Shown one piece after another: positions 1 through 11,090 of a stretch of 56,810 nucleotides of DNA. The first letter of the stretch is position 1, and each line of letters starts with the position of its first letter. The position numbers and the translations under genes are program-made. Source of the DNA: Gamarada debralockiae (taxonomy: Eukaryota; Ascomycota; Leotiomycetes; Helotiales; Hyphodiscaceae); contig NXFV01001981.1 of NCBI GenBank assembly GCA_002803225.1, positions 1-56,810 on the forward strand, in the 5' to 3' direction. The notes under the pieces are model-generated. The model had not been told where the DNA came from. It saw nothing but the letters and a program-made list of their open reading frames with translations, and did not search any database.

Positions 1-832
1 TGTTGAACTCTGTACGAAAGGGTAGAGATTTTGAATTGAAGCTTAAAAGGCCTATTTTGGACTAGCGCTATATGCACCTCAGTATTAGGGTTCTCATAAC
101 AACACGGCTCATATCATCTTTTAGCAAGAAGAGGATCTACTGGGTGGGGGGATTAGGGTAGGTCCAGTTTGATGAGTCAACCCCTGATTAATTCACAACG
201 GCTTTTTAGACCAGGTGCCGGTGAAGGCTGAACAGATTCGTCTTGTGGATGTGGGTATTAACCTTATTCGATCGCAATCGATTATTAGTAATACTCGGTT
301 AATCGTAATCGATCGTTGATTAGCTCGATTAAAGACCCCCTTGGGTACGCTGAGGGAGCTCCGCAGTTCTCGTACGATGCCATGCAGAAGGCCTCGTGGG
401 GACATTTCGCAAAGTTGCAAACAAAGACAGCGCCGCAGACTGGCATCGGCATCTCCTCTAAAGTCTCGGTGACTTGGCGGCTTGGCCAAAGCCGCTTGAC
501 ATGATATAAGAAGCGCAAGTGCGTCTCAGACCACACCAAGGACTTCATCCGGTGTGTGAGAAGCGCGCGTTCGGCCCTTTAAAAGGCTTTGTAACATTTT
601 ATTATATGTTCCATAGTGCTTGGCGTTTTCGAAATATCGTTTTCAGCTGATTTCAAGGGTTTCCAGGTGAGTTGGCTGTCGAGTTCAGCTGGGCGTCGCA
701 CCCATGTAGAATGTACCCACCTACCTGTCACAAGATGTTGATTGGTACCGGGGGTAGGCCAGGACTACAAATGGAGTCAATACCCCGCCAAGGCAATGGT
801 GATCCAAGGAGGGGTCGTTCTCTGGAACAACA
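1..832. other. intergenic / 5' flank
   Basis: No convincing gene. Short open frames on both strands lack motifs and codon character. The only structure seen is an imperfect inverted repeat at 269-315. The last about 150 bases are presumably the promoter and 5' leader of the monooxygenase gene that follows. Confidence 0.5.
269..315. repeat. imperfect inverted repeat (hairpin-like)
   Basis: The left arm at 269-284 is CGATCG, a 4-base spacer, then CGATTA. The right arm at 300-315 is TAATCG, a 4-base spacer, then CGATCG, around a 15-base loop. It is close to a perfect palindrome except for the 4-base spacers. No flanking gene explains it. It could be a chance AT/CGAT-rich hairpin. Confidence 0.4.
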
Positions 833-2602
833 ATGGCACCCGTTGATTTGATTGTTATTGGAGCTGGTAAAATCTCACTCGGTTTCATCTCAGATACTTT
901 CATCTGCTAACTGGAGTTCTAGGTCCATTCGGACTCATCGCTGCCCATACTTGGCTTGAACTGAATCCCAACGACAATGTTATTCTTCTTGAATCTGCTC
1001 CAGACCTTGGGTAAGCCAAACTCATTCTCAATCTCGAGCTCAACCTGACATTCGTACAGGGGCGTCTGGTCCAAATCTCGCATGTACCCCACCATCATGA
1101 CCCAAGCACCACAAGGAATGTTCGAATTCCCCTGCTATCCCATGGAGAAACTTCCCAAAGACAAAACTTTCTACAACTACTTTCCCGGCTCTCACGTTGG
1201 CGCCTACTTAGAAGCCTTCTCAACTCACAAACTATTCTCAGGAAAGACACTGCAAGAGCGAGTCATCTTCAACAGCCACGTCAAACATATTACCAGAACC
1301 GGTAAAGCCTGGGCCGTCGCAACAGACTCAAACACCTCTTTCACCTGCGCAAAACTCATCGTCGCCACTGGACTAACCTCAACTCCAAACCTGCCATCTT
1401 TCCCCCAAGATTCCTTTACACCACCAATAATCCACACTCGCTCCCTCGCCGCCAAGGTCCCCCTTCTCACAACCCCAACAATAACCAACGTTGTCGTTCT
1501 CGGCGGTTCCAAATCCGCATTCGACGCCGTCCAAATCCTCCACTCTCTCAACAAGTCCGTGACATGGATAATCCGCACGACCGGACAAGGCCCCGCTTTC
1601 CTCGCAGCCCCCAATGCACCATGGCCCTTACACAGCAGCCATGAGATAATCTCCATGCGACTGGTAGCCAAAATGTCGCCCTGTATTTTCGAGCCCGTTG
1701 ATAACTGGGCAAGGTTTTGTCATGGTAACAAGATTGGGATAAAGATGGTAGATGCGGTGTGGTGGTTTGTGGATTGGATCTGGAAGCGTGCAGCAAGGTT
1801 TGATCGGGATGAGAATATTAAGGGACTAGAACCTGGAAGGCCGGTGTTTTTGAGCAGTGATGGACTGGCGGTTTCGAATTCGGAGGGGTTGTGGGATAAC
1901 GTGGCGAAGGCGAAGATTTTGAGGGATGAGGTCGATAGTGGGGAGGGGAGGGAATTGGTTTTGAAGAGTGGGAAGAGGGTGAGTTGTGATGCGGCCGTCG
2001 CGGCGACGGGGTGGTCGAATACGTATCCGATGTTCGAAGATAAATTGGCTGTGGAGCTGGGTTTGCCGATGCCACCGCAAAAGGCCCAAGAGGATGGAAA
2101 AGAAGCTGCAGCATGGGAAGCCCTTCTCGCAGAAGCCGATAAGAAGGTCATCGAAACCTTCCCCAGGCTCGCAAATCTGCCAACATATCCGCATCCCGAG
2201 CCCAAATCAACACCAAGCAAGTTATATCGGTCCATGATACCCATTACCGGCGACCTCGATCATTCAATCGCTTTCGTGGGAGCGATAGGCTCAGCGCAGA
2301 GTCTAAACGTAGCGGAAATTCAGGCATTGTGGGTTGCTGCTTATCTTAGCAAGAAGTTGGCATTGCCAACCGAGGAGAATATGAGACAGGAGGTTGCGTT
2401 GGCTACTGCGTGGAGGAGGAGGAGGTATTTGGAGGATGGGTATAATTTTATCTTTGAGCATTTGCAATACATGTCTATGCTCTTGAGAGATCTGGGGTTG
2501 AATGATTTGCGGAAAGGAGGCCGATGGAGGGAGTTACTGGTGCCGTACACTTCGGCTGATTATAGAGGGATTTTGGACGAGTGGAGAGAGATGCAGATCT
2601 AG
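833..2602 (+). CDS. FAD/NADPH-dependent monooxygenase (FMO-like)
   Basis: Predicted exons are 833-866, 923-1010 and 1060-2602 (introns 56 and 49 nt, GT-AG), giving 554 aa. The N-terminus carries a dinucleotide-binding loop GAGPFGL at residues 10-16. The first intron splits the codon inside this motif, which strongly supports the start and splice. A second Rossmann loop, GGSKSA (residues 189-194), fits NADPH binding. VATGLTSTPNLP (about 142-153) and AATGW further on are the FMO-type ATG motifs. By family this is a flavoprotein that hydroxylates or oxygenates small molecules; substrate is unknown. Such enzymes are common in fungal secondary metabolism, but no backbone synthase lies nearby; the only other such gene is a dead O-methyltransferase 6 kb away. 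There is no signal peptide or membrane segment, so it is probably cytosolic. Confidence 0.88.
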
Positions 2603-4790
2603 CCATGAGTAATGGGATTATTGTGCTCTACGAAGTGAAACAGCGCAAATACAGCATTGATTCAAAAATTAACTCTCTTGGGTTCATCAGTGCCACCGCA
2701 GCGCAGGCGTTATCACAATCGCCCACATTCCGAAGGCCAACCAAAAGATTGCATTTTGTGTGTGAAGGTGGGGTCACGACCCCGCATTAAGCGAACTGAA
2801 AGAAGGAGGGGAGCCCAGCAATTTTAAGCGCCAGCTTCTCATCCCAAAACGCGTCTTGTAATTGCTTGCAGTCCCGCAGTAGTACTTTAAGGACGAAGAT
2901 AGTTTTAAAGATGCCGGTTAAAGTGCTTGTGCTGCCAACAGGGGTGTCGCCGTACAACTTCTATCATCCCCGGTTGAGGATAAAGACGAAGGGGAAAGAA
3001 AAGGAAGTAATGAACACACCCTTGGTGAATCTGCCTCCCTAGATAAACAAGACTCAATTCTCATGTAAACGTCTTATACTTGGACGTTAGGGATAATAAG
3101 TATGGGCTACGTCACGCTGGTATCATCGGTCAGCCAGTGCATCGTTGGTGGCCAAACGTGGCAATGGATGAGTTGATAGAGCTTCAGTTCTTGCCGCTTA
3201 AGTACGTGACGGTCATATGCGTGGAAACATCGAAGTGTGACCGCTAGCCGGAACATTCTAAGATGAACTTCGGTGAGAGGTTAGAAATGGCTGAAGCGAT
3301 TCCAAGCTGGTTGTTGGATTATCAGGGGAAAGAGGCGCAGCTGCGGATGGAAAAAGAGAGGATGGCTAGATCCACTTCTCAAAATTTACGGTCAGCCACA
3401 TTCCCAAGCCACTTCTCCTGACGCTAGGTTACTATTGGCTAGCCGCTTCTATCCCTGCATTCACCCTAGTTTGATTGCTACGCTCAAGCTTACGTTTAAT
3501 ATCTACTCACGTAAAACCGCAGAACAATACCTTATATAGGCTTCCCCACACCTCTGTGACAGCTCGAACTGAAAGCGGTCTCACGTAAGGTTAGTCGACA
3601 TAGACTCTTGCGCTACAAAAAGTCTAAGATAAAGAGAGAGGAGGCATTTGCGCAGCGGGCGAGCCTTATAAGCTCAGGGCTCCCTAACATAGTCCGCACT
3701 AAGGAAAACACGCAGAGGTTTGACTCTGAGAGTTGGCTCAGTTCCTCCCACTCCTATCATCGTTCATTCCAATTTCATCATCATCCTCAATAAATTCACA
3801 GTGCCTCTCCCGTTGCCGTTTGAGCAAATTCTTCCCGAAACGAGCGAGCGCTTGCTGAGACAAGAAAAGTTGGGAATTGGAAGAAAGACTGCGGCTTAAG
3901 ACGTCATTAAGCGCTATACTGAATAAAAAACTAGCCAGCACTTAGCGATATCTTTTGTACGTCAGCCGATACTGTCGCCTGGAACAATCCGCCGGCTACG
4001 GCCTGGTCTGCAAGGCTAACATTGCAACTCCCGCCTAGGAGACGCTGGATTGGAACTTCATTTCGACCTGACCTCGCTTGGCCCGGAGAACAAACATACA
4101 ACGCATTTTGTAAATGTGCTATCCGAGCCCTCTCCTTTAGTGTAACATTGGGGTCTTTCCTTCGATGAAGATTTCGTTCTGTTCGAGCTCCATTTCAAGA
4201 TCAAGTCAACATGAGAGCTGACGTGGCAGGTGGCTGCAGCTGTGCTACTCCAATCTGCCCAATTCAGCTCATGGGGCTGAATGGTGCTGCGACATCCCAC
4301 CATCATTTCATTCTCCCCTTTCCCTTCGCGTTCGACCGCTTTCCTTACTTAGAGCCCACCTATCCTGCTCCAAGAGCGGTACCGGGCGGTTGACTCTGTT
4401 TTCGACAAGTTGCGGCGATCTAATCCTTTAATAGAAAATGGCCAACTGCCGAAAATCTGTCGATTCCGAATTCGCACAACTGAAGACTACCCCTTAGACA
4501 AAGCTAGCCTCCAGTTTCTTGAAGATCGCGAAGAATCGGTGCAAATCGTCCCTTTGCTTCGTCTGCACTTTTCTCCTGCCATCGGGCAACGTCATCTAAA
4601 CGAATATAACGAACGCCAAATCCAACGCAGCTAGCCTGCCGCTTTTGTTTTTGCTATAGCAACACTCACCATTCTTTTGCTCGACAAACCTCATTCCCCA
4701 CAAGCGATCGATTCTCTAAGCGCTGTCAACACCTATTGATCGAGCAGCCCCTATCTTCCAACCAAAATATCTATTCCCAACAATTGAACG
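2603..4790. other. 2.2-kb intergenic region
   Basis: No gene recognised on either strand; open frames are short and carry no motifs. The segment just before 4791 is C/A-rich, as expected for a fungal 5' leader of the NLR gene. No transposon termini were seen. Confidence 0.45.
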
Positions 4791-7700
4791 ATGTCGAAGA
4801 GGGATAGAGAAGGAGTTGATTCCAGCGAGAGAAGGAGGAGGAAAACAGACTACGACTCTCACTTGGCAGAACTGACCCATAACGACTACACCGTGGGATG
4901 GGTCTGTGCTCTGCCGAAAGAGCAGACAGCGGCAACGGCAATGCTGGATCGGAGATATGCCGATCTTCCAAAGCCGCCGAATGACCCCAACACGTATACT
5001 CTCGGGTCTGTTGGCAAGCACAACGTTGTCATAGCTTGCCTACCCAAAGGCAAGATTGGAACTAGTTCAGCAGCGACCGTTGCGACCTGGATAGTCTCCA
5101 CTTTTCCGTCCGTCAAATTCGGCTTGATGGTTGGCATCGGTGGCGGTATTCCGCCGAAGGTTAGGCTTGGCGATGTGGTGGTCAGTACGCCCGTTGGCCA
5201 GTTTCCTGGTGTAGTCCAATGGGATTTCGGCAAGGCGAAAGAAGGCGGCAACTTTGAGCGGACCGGGTCGCTGAACAACCTACCTAACTCGCTGCTCACA
5301 GCTTTGACGAAACTCGAGACGGAGCATGAGTTGACCGGGTCTAAGATACCAGACTATCTCGACGCACTGAAAGAAAAATGGCCAAGACTCGCGTCGAGAT
5401 ATTTGAGGTCAGATTCGCTCGAGGATGCATTGTTCAAAGCAGATTACAACCATGTCAGCGAGAACATGGATTGCCGAACTATCCCGGATAATGACGATGG
5501 AGAAGAGGAAGAAGAGAACTGCAAACGCTGCGATAAGACCAAGGTCTTGAAGAGGAGGACCAGAGATATGCGCGTCCACTACGGTCTAATCGCATCGGGC
5601 AATCAGGTCATCAAAGACGCTGCCTTCCGAGATAAACTCAACAAAGATCTCGGCGGTAATGCTCTCTGTGTCGAAATGGAGGCAGCAGGGCTTATGAACA
5701 ACTTTTCGTGCATCGTCATCCGAGGCATCTGCGACTATGCGGACCCGCACAAGAACAAAGATTGGCAGGAACATGCTGCAGCTGTAGCTGCAGCGTTTGC
5801 GAAGGAACTTCTGGACTGTGTACAACCGAGTGACATTGACGGAGAGCGCCCAGTGAAAGAAATACTTGCTCAGGGTCAGTCATTTCGACCATTTATATCG
5901 AGGTAGTATCAGTTTCTAATAATTATCTACAGCTGGAGCAGATATTGCACATGTAAAGTCCAAATTCGACAGAAAGGAAGACATTGAAGTCCTCAACTGG
6001 CTCACAGACATCGACTATGGCCCTCAGCAGACTGACTACATTAGAAGGCGACAGTTGGAAACTGGCCAATGGCTTCTAGACTCAGCAGAGTTCAAAAAAT
6101 GGGTGGAAGGCAATAACCAGATCCTGTTTTGTCCAGGTATCCCAGGAGCGGGGAAAACGATTCTCACGGCTATTGTGGTCGACAACCTGACCACAAGATT
6201 TCAGAATGACCCAAAAACCGGCATTGCATACATCTACTGTAACTTCCGGCGACGAGACAAGCAGAAGGTCAACGACTTGCTGGCGAGTCTCTTGAAACAG
6301 CTAGCTGAGAGCCAGATCTCCCTCCCCGGGAGCGTGAAGGATCTTTACCATCGCCATAAGGCAAAACGAACACGGCCATCGGCTGATGAAATCTCGAGAG
6401 TTCTCCTATCCGTGTCAAGGATATATTCGAGAGTTTTTATTGTCGTTGATGCGCTTGATGAATGTTACAAATCTGATGGCTCCCGTTCGAGGTTTCTGTC
6501 AGAGATCTTCAACCTCAAGGCGAATTGCTATGCGAATATCTTTGCTACATCAAGGTTCATCCCGGAAATCACCAAGAGATTCAACGGTAGCACGCCATTG
6601 GAGATCCGCGCCCATGATGAAGATCTGCGAAAATATCTGGAAGGTCGCATATTACAATCGGGATCGAAGTTCTTGAAGGCACACCGAGAAGATATTCAAA
6701 CTGCGATCACAGCAGTTGTGGGTGGAATATACGATTCTTCTTATGTTATTCAGTAATCTAAGCAAACTGACCTTGCCTAGGTTTCTCCTCGCGCAGCTCC
6801 ATTTCGATTCAATAGAAATGAAGAAAACACTCAAGAAAGTCAAGGAAGCCTTAAAATGCCTGCCGACAGGATCTGAGGCATATGGTCGTGCGTACCAGGA
6901 TGCTATGAAGCGAATCGAAGGGCAAGATGCAGACTCTCTAGAGCTTGCAAAGAACGTTTTATCGTGGATCACCTGTGCCAAGAGACCCCTCACGAGGTTG
7001 GAACTTCAGCACGCACTTGCGGTGGAACTTGGTCAGCCTGGACTTGACAAAGAAAATATTCCGCAGGTCGAAGATATGGTCTCGGTATGTGCTGGATTGG
7101 TCACAGTCGACGACGAAAGCGGTATCATTCGGTTGGTGCACTATACGACGCAGCAATACTTCGAACAAACGAAGAAAACTTGGTTTAAGAACCCTGAGGC
7201 TAATATCACAGCAGTTTGCGTTACGTACCTCTCCTTCAGCGCCTTCAAGAGCGGGATTTGTCAAACGGACGACGAGTTCGAGGAGCGGCTAAAGTCAAAT
7301 CCGCTCTACGACTACGCGGCACATAACTGGGGCCATCATGCTCGGGAGGTTTCGACTTCACATCAAGGAGTTATAGGATTTCTTGAAAAAATACCTCAAG
7401 TCGAGGCATCGAGTCAAGCATTAATAGCCGTAAAGCGGTACTCAAGGCATTCAAAGTATAGCCAAGAAGTTCCAAGGCAAATGACGCGACTCCACTTAGC
7501 GGCGTACTTCGGGCTTCGGGAAGTAGTAAACGCCCTACTAGGTCGGCACTCTCTGGATGTTGTGGATAGTGATGGTCGGACGCCGCTGTCGTGGGCTGCA
7601 GCGAATGGGCACGAGGCTGTCGTGCAGCTGCTGCTCGAGCAGGGCGCTGAGCCGGACTCTAAGGACGAGGATGGTTGGACGTCGCTGTCAAGGGCTGCAG

Positions 7701-7945
7701 CGAACGGGCACGAAGCCATTGTGCAGCTGCTGCTTGAGCAGGGCGCTGAGCCGGAATCTAAGGACGATTATGGTCGGACGTCGCTGTCAAGGGCTGCAGC
7801 AAGCGGGCACAAAGCCGTCGTGCAGCTGCTACTCGAGAAGGGCGCTGACCCGGAATCCAAGAACAGGTATGGTCAGACACCGCTGTCAATGGCTGCAGGG
7901 AATGGCCACGAGGCCATCGTGCAGCTGCTCATTCCTATTACATAG
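4791..7945 (+). CDS. PNP-NACHT-ankyrin NLR-like receptor
   Basis: STAND signalling protein of the fungal NLR class. Exons: 4791-5874, then 5933 onward (58-nt intron), then 6781-7945. Residues about 33-345 form a nucleoside-phosphorylase-like (PNP_UDP) domain. It opens with [13 protein letters not shown] and has [15 protein letters not shown] and RGICDYAD motifs. A NACHT domain follows: Walker A GIPGAGKT (residues 430-437), Walker [10 protein letters not shown], and FATSR as sensor. The C-terminus holds ankyrin repeats of a 99-bp period. The last unit stops after VQLLIPIT, without a capping repeat. The second intron is odd: the usual donor at 6722 leaves the frame shifted. Only a 28-nt intron, 6753-6780, restores it (1022 aa). 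By family analogy it is a cytosolic immune or heterokaryon-incompatibility sensor. It may be active, or a pseudogene at the NACHT/helical junction. Confidence 0.85.
7555..7945 (+). repeat. near-identical 99-bp ankyrin-coding tandem repeats
   Basis: Three full units and a partial fourth follow each other at a strict 99-bp spacing, each encoding a 33-residue ankyrin repeat. Each unit contains a block like GTGCAGCTGCTGCT and the protein core GHEAxVQLLLE. Neighbouring units differ at few positions, many at the same sites. This is the pattern of recently duplicated or gene-converted NLR sensor repeats. The array breaks off mid-repeat, after CAGCTGCTC at about 7930, and runs into unrelated sequence with a stop. 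Confidence 0.85.
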
Positions 7946-8560
7946 AATCCCACTAATATTGGTTCTATGTCCCCTCTATCTCTCCATTTATTGGATCTTT
8001 ACATCACATATATGTAATATATTAATGACTTTGATACAGAGGGGCCTGGGGATCAGAATGTTGCTGTACTGTGCCTAGAAGAATTTAGCTCTGTTGGAAT
8101 GTTGCTACCAGGTAGTTCTAGTATATATATTCTAGATGTTTTTCCCTGGAGCATTCTCGAAGCTCTGCATCCGCTTTATTCAGTACGTTATGCCGAAATT
8201 AATTTTACAGATCGCGCGCTCAGACGGAATTCAAAGATTGCTACAGTAAATGCCTGTCAACGTCAAGGGCGACACTACTTCTAAGGAAGAATAGTTTTTC
8301 CGAACATCGAAGTAACGAGCATCGAAGTCACAAAACCATGGGGAAGTGAATCTCGAAAAGTTTTTGGCCTTCATATATGAAACTCAAGGCGGAGCGCACT
8401 GGGCGCTTGTGTTATAAGAAGCTCGCATTCGCAGTCAATCCATATACGCCGCTTATCATGCTCTATTATAGCTTTCTACTAATTACTTAGAACTATATGT
8501 AAAACTTCATCGGATTCATTTTTATCATCTTTATAAGAACATACATTGTCTGACCTGTCG
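7946..8560. other. intergenic, AT-rich
   Basis: This follows the abrupt end of the ankyrin array. No continuation of the ankyrin repeats is visible in any frame, and no gene is recognised. Short GGCGGAGCGC-like words occur near 8389 and 8570 and a related one near 9348. They are too short to call a repeat family. Confidence 0.4.
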
Positions 8561-9259
8561 AAGAGTCTAGGCGGAGCGCGGATCGCGACGCCCAGTACTC
8601 TGGCTGATGAAAAGGGACAAGGCAAGAAGGTGATTGTAGAGTTGGTAAATGTTGGAGGCGGTCATGGAGCTGTTTTGAACCGAATTTAAAGAAACATCAG
8701 AGCTAGATCATAGACAGTGCTATTTCAGGACACAGAGGATATCAATGAGATGGCAGCCGAGAGTGGCTTGCTCTCTGTCGGGGTGGTGTTGATGGAACAC
8801 GACTTCATGGCTGCGAAGCCTGTCAAATGTTTGTTCCTCCCTCTTACCGTTCTTCGAAATTTTGATCGAGGTGTCTCTAATCGGCCCATCGTAGGTACAA
8901 AAGCATACTTCATGCGAATGATAATGCACGACTACGCGGACGCAGTGTGCATCAACATCCTAACCCATCTTGCCAAAGCACTGGCATCTGACTCTCGAGT
9001 CCTGATTTGTGACACGATTGTGCCACAACGAGTTGGTAAAGCAGATTTTCCTGCTGCTGTTCTTGTCCAGGCTGTAATGACGATGGGTGGCAAGGAGAGG
9101 ACAGAATCAGGGTTCAAAGGCTTGCTGGAAAGTGCTGGAATGGAGGTGGTTCAGGTTTAGCGACTACCTGGAGTTCCTGGTGCATGTGTGGAGGGAAGAT
9201 TGAGGATCTATGCTTTGGGTCTCTTTGGCCTTACCATTTCTGAATTTCGACTACCCTAG
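8561..9259 (+). pseudogene. SAM-dependent O-methyltransferase pseudogene
   Basis: One frame carries an O-methyltransferase C-terminal half. It has a damaged motif I (VIVELVNVGGGHG, about 8630-8668), then VLFQDTEDI (from 8717), MHDYAD, SRVLICDTIVP, and GGKERTESGF near the end. The frame is interrupted by TAA at 8687, TAG at 8711 and TAG at 9158. Reading through the last one gives RLPGVPGACVEGRLR, consistent with a family C-terminal tail where the stop replaces Trp. The N-terminal dimerisation half is absent. By family, intact members methylate hydroxyls of polyketide-type metabolites. The three stops can each arise by one transition, which suggests RIP-like or neutral decay. No intact copy is present in the window. 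Confidence 0.8.
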
Positions 9260-10085
9260 ACAATCCTCCAAACTTGCCAATATGTAAACTATATGGGCGA
9301 AAATTAAAAGTATTATTTCCGTAAGTGAATATGTCATCTTTCTTAGAGGCGCGGAGCGACGCAGGAGTCGCGCAAAAGGTTTTGAAACCCACTTGCAACA
9401 CTGATCTTGAGGGTTTTACAATCAAATTTCATATGAATTTGGGAGTTAAGATTGAGATCCCTCATCAATCAATTGAAAGAATCTTCAGGGTCATCTGCTT
9501 TGCAGATGTCTAGGGGGTACTCGGCTCGGATTGGCAAGCTGAGCACTGACCACATGTATCGACCTATCAATACCTTGTTGGATACCCACGTTGATATATA
9601 TAAATCGCGAATCCCCTCTCTATTTACTTCCCTTCCTGACTCCCTAACCTTTCCCCTTAAGCCGTGACGCCATAAAGGACACTTTTTTCGCTCTCGGGCC
9701 GCAACGCCAAGGGTGAAGGGTCTGGCCACGCCACGATCACCACGAATCGATTCAAACCGCGCATTTCCCCGGTTGATGATTCCAAACATTTGTCATACCA
9801 AGCCTTGGGCTTCACGAGCTCCTCGTTGACTAGGCCCAGACAAGATGAGCATCATTATCTCGGAAAGCCGAGATCCGGCGCTAGAGAACAAGAGTGGGAA
9901 TGAGGCGGGGCCGTAGATTTCGAGGGAACGCCTCATTCGTGGGACGGAAGTACAAAGTGTTGCAGGACACGTGTATAAGTAAGGGTCTTGATTCCCAGAC
10001 CTTGGGTCAATTTGGACTTCGATTGAAAATTGCAATTGCAACCATACCGAGAGACTTTTATTCGATCAATTACACAACCGCCAAT
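9260..10085. other. intergenic
   Basis: No gene recognised. A C/T-rich stretch around 9600-9665 lies downstream of a TATATATAAAT sequence near 9594. It might be a promoter-like context, but no coding sequence follows directly. The final part is the leader of the GFA gene. Confidence 0.4.
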
Positions 10086-10626
10086 ATGGGAAAGGGAAGC
10101 TGCATGTGTGGTTCTGTCACCTACGAATACACCGGTACGTCATTCTTGAGTGGAAGAATACACCCTACCAATAACTCTCTTTCTTTCCATTAATTCCCAA
10201 ATCGCACTTTACAATTGACTTACCCATCACTGAACCCCTCCTTTTCCAGGTGAACCCGCGGTTACTGCTCTCTGCCATTGCACCGACTGTCAAAAGTGGT
10301 CAGGCGGAGCCTACACCTCGAACGTCGTCGTTCCTCGCACCTCTTTCAAAGTTATCCAAGGCAACACACCTCTCGTCGGAGCCCTCAAATCCTACGATAG
10401 TATCGGTAAATCCGGAAAGATCAACAAACACTTCTTCTGTTCGACCTGCGGCAGCTCCTTGTACACCGAGTTGGAGGTTATGCCAGATATGACTTGTGTC
10501 AAGGCTGGAGGACTCGATGGTGGAGCCGCAGACTTTGGCAAAGTTGGCGTGGAGTTTTACACAAAGGACAGGGTGAGCTTTGCGCATGAAGTTGAGGGTG
10601 CAAGGCAGGAGAAGGTCTTTGGTTAG
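10086..10626 (+). CDS. GFA / CENP-V-type zinc protein (glutathione-dependent formaldehyde-activating family)
   Basis: Exons 10086-10134 and 10250-10626 (115-nt intron) encode 141 aa. The start MGKGSCMCGSVTY gives the first Cys-x-Cys pair. CHCTDCQKWSGG follows right after the splice, and CSTCGSSLY later. This is the full set of zinc-binding cysteines of the GFA fold at the usual spacing. Length is normal for the family. Members bind a structural and a catalytic zinc. The founder condenses formaldehyde with glutathione, but most fungal paralogues are uncharacterised, so the substrate is unknown. There is no targeting signal. The first codon after the splice is completed across the junction (G of GGT), supporting the intron. 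Confidence 0.9.
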
Positions 10627-11090
10627 ATACCATTAGGGAGAATGGAAGAAGACAGAGATACTTGACAATACACATCAGTTTCACGAAACTTGAATTTGGC
10701 ATTGAGATCTCGGTGATGATCATCTAGGAGATATATTATGCCAGCTGATTGAAGGAGGCACCGTGTTCGAGTGAACTGGTCTGCACCATATCTTCCCGGC
10801 AACATAAAATTCCCTTCAAACTTGCAAAGCAACATTAACTGCCATTTGGATGGCATTTCATATGACAGAAATAGTATCTTGATTATATTCAATTGATGCC
10901 ATGCGGAGTGGGTCCGGTCTTTAAAAAGTGTTAGCTAGACCGCGCCCCATGACAAAGAGCTATCCACGCTTTTGTTGTATGATGTTGAAATCTTTCAAAT
11001 CTCCCTCTTGTCTGAATGCGGGCGGCTCAATTTCCTTGCCTTCATGTCCAAAAGTCCAAGTAATTCTGTCTCAATTTCAACATTCGCATC
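10627..11090. other. intergenic
   Basis: The 3' flank of the GFA gene. No gene seen on either strand. Confidence 0.4.

Noticed and set aside
1986..2237. Antisense and shifted frames within the monooxygenase and other long genes
   Set aside because: Shadows of the real coding frames.
8380..9370. Recurrent GGCGGAGCGC-like words
   Set aside because: Three short, imperfect matches without common flanks; not enough to call a repeat family.
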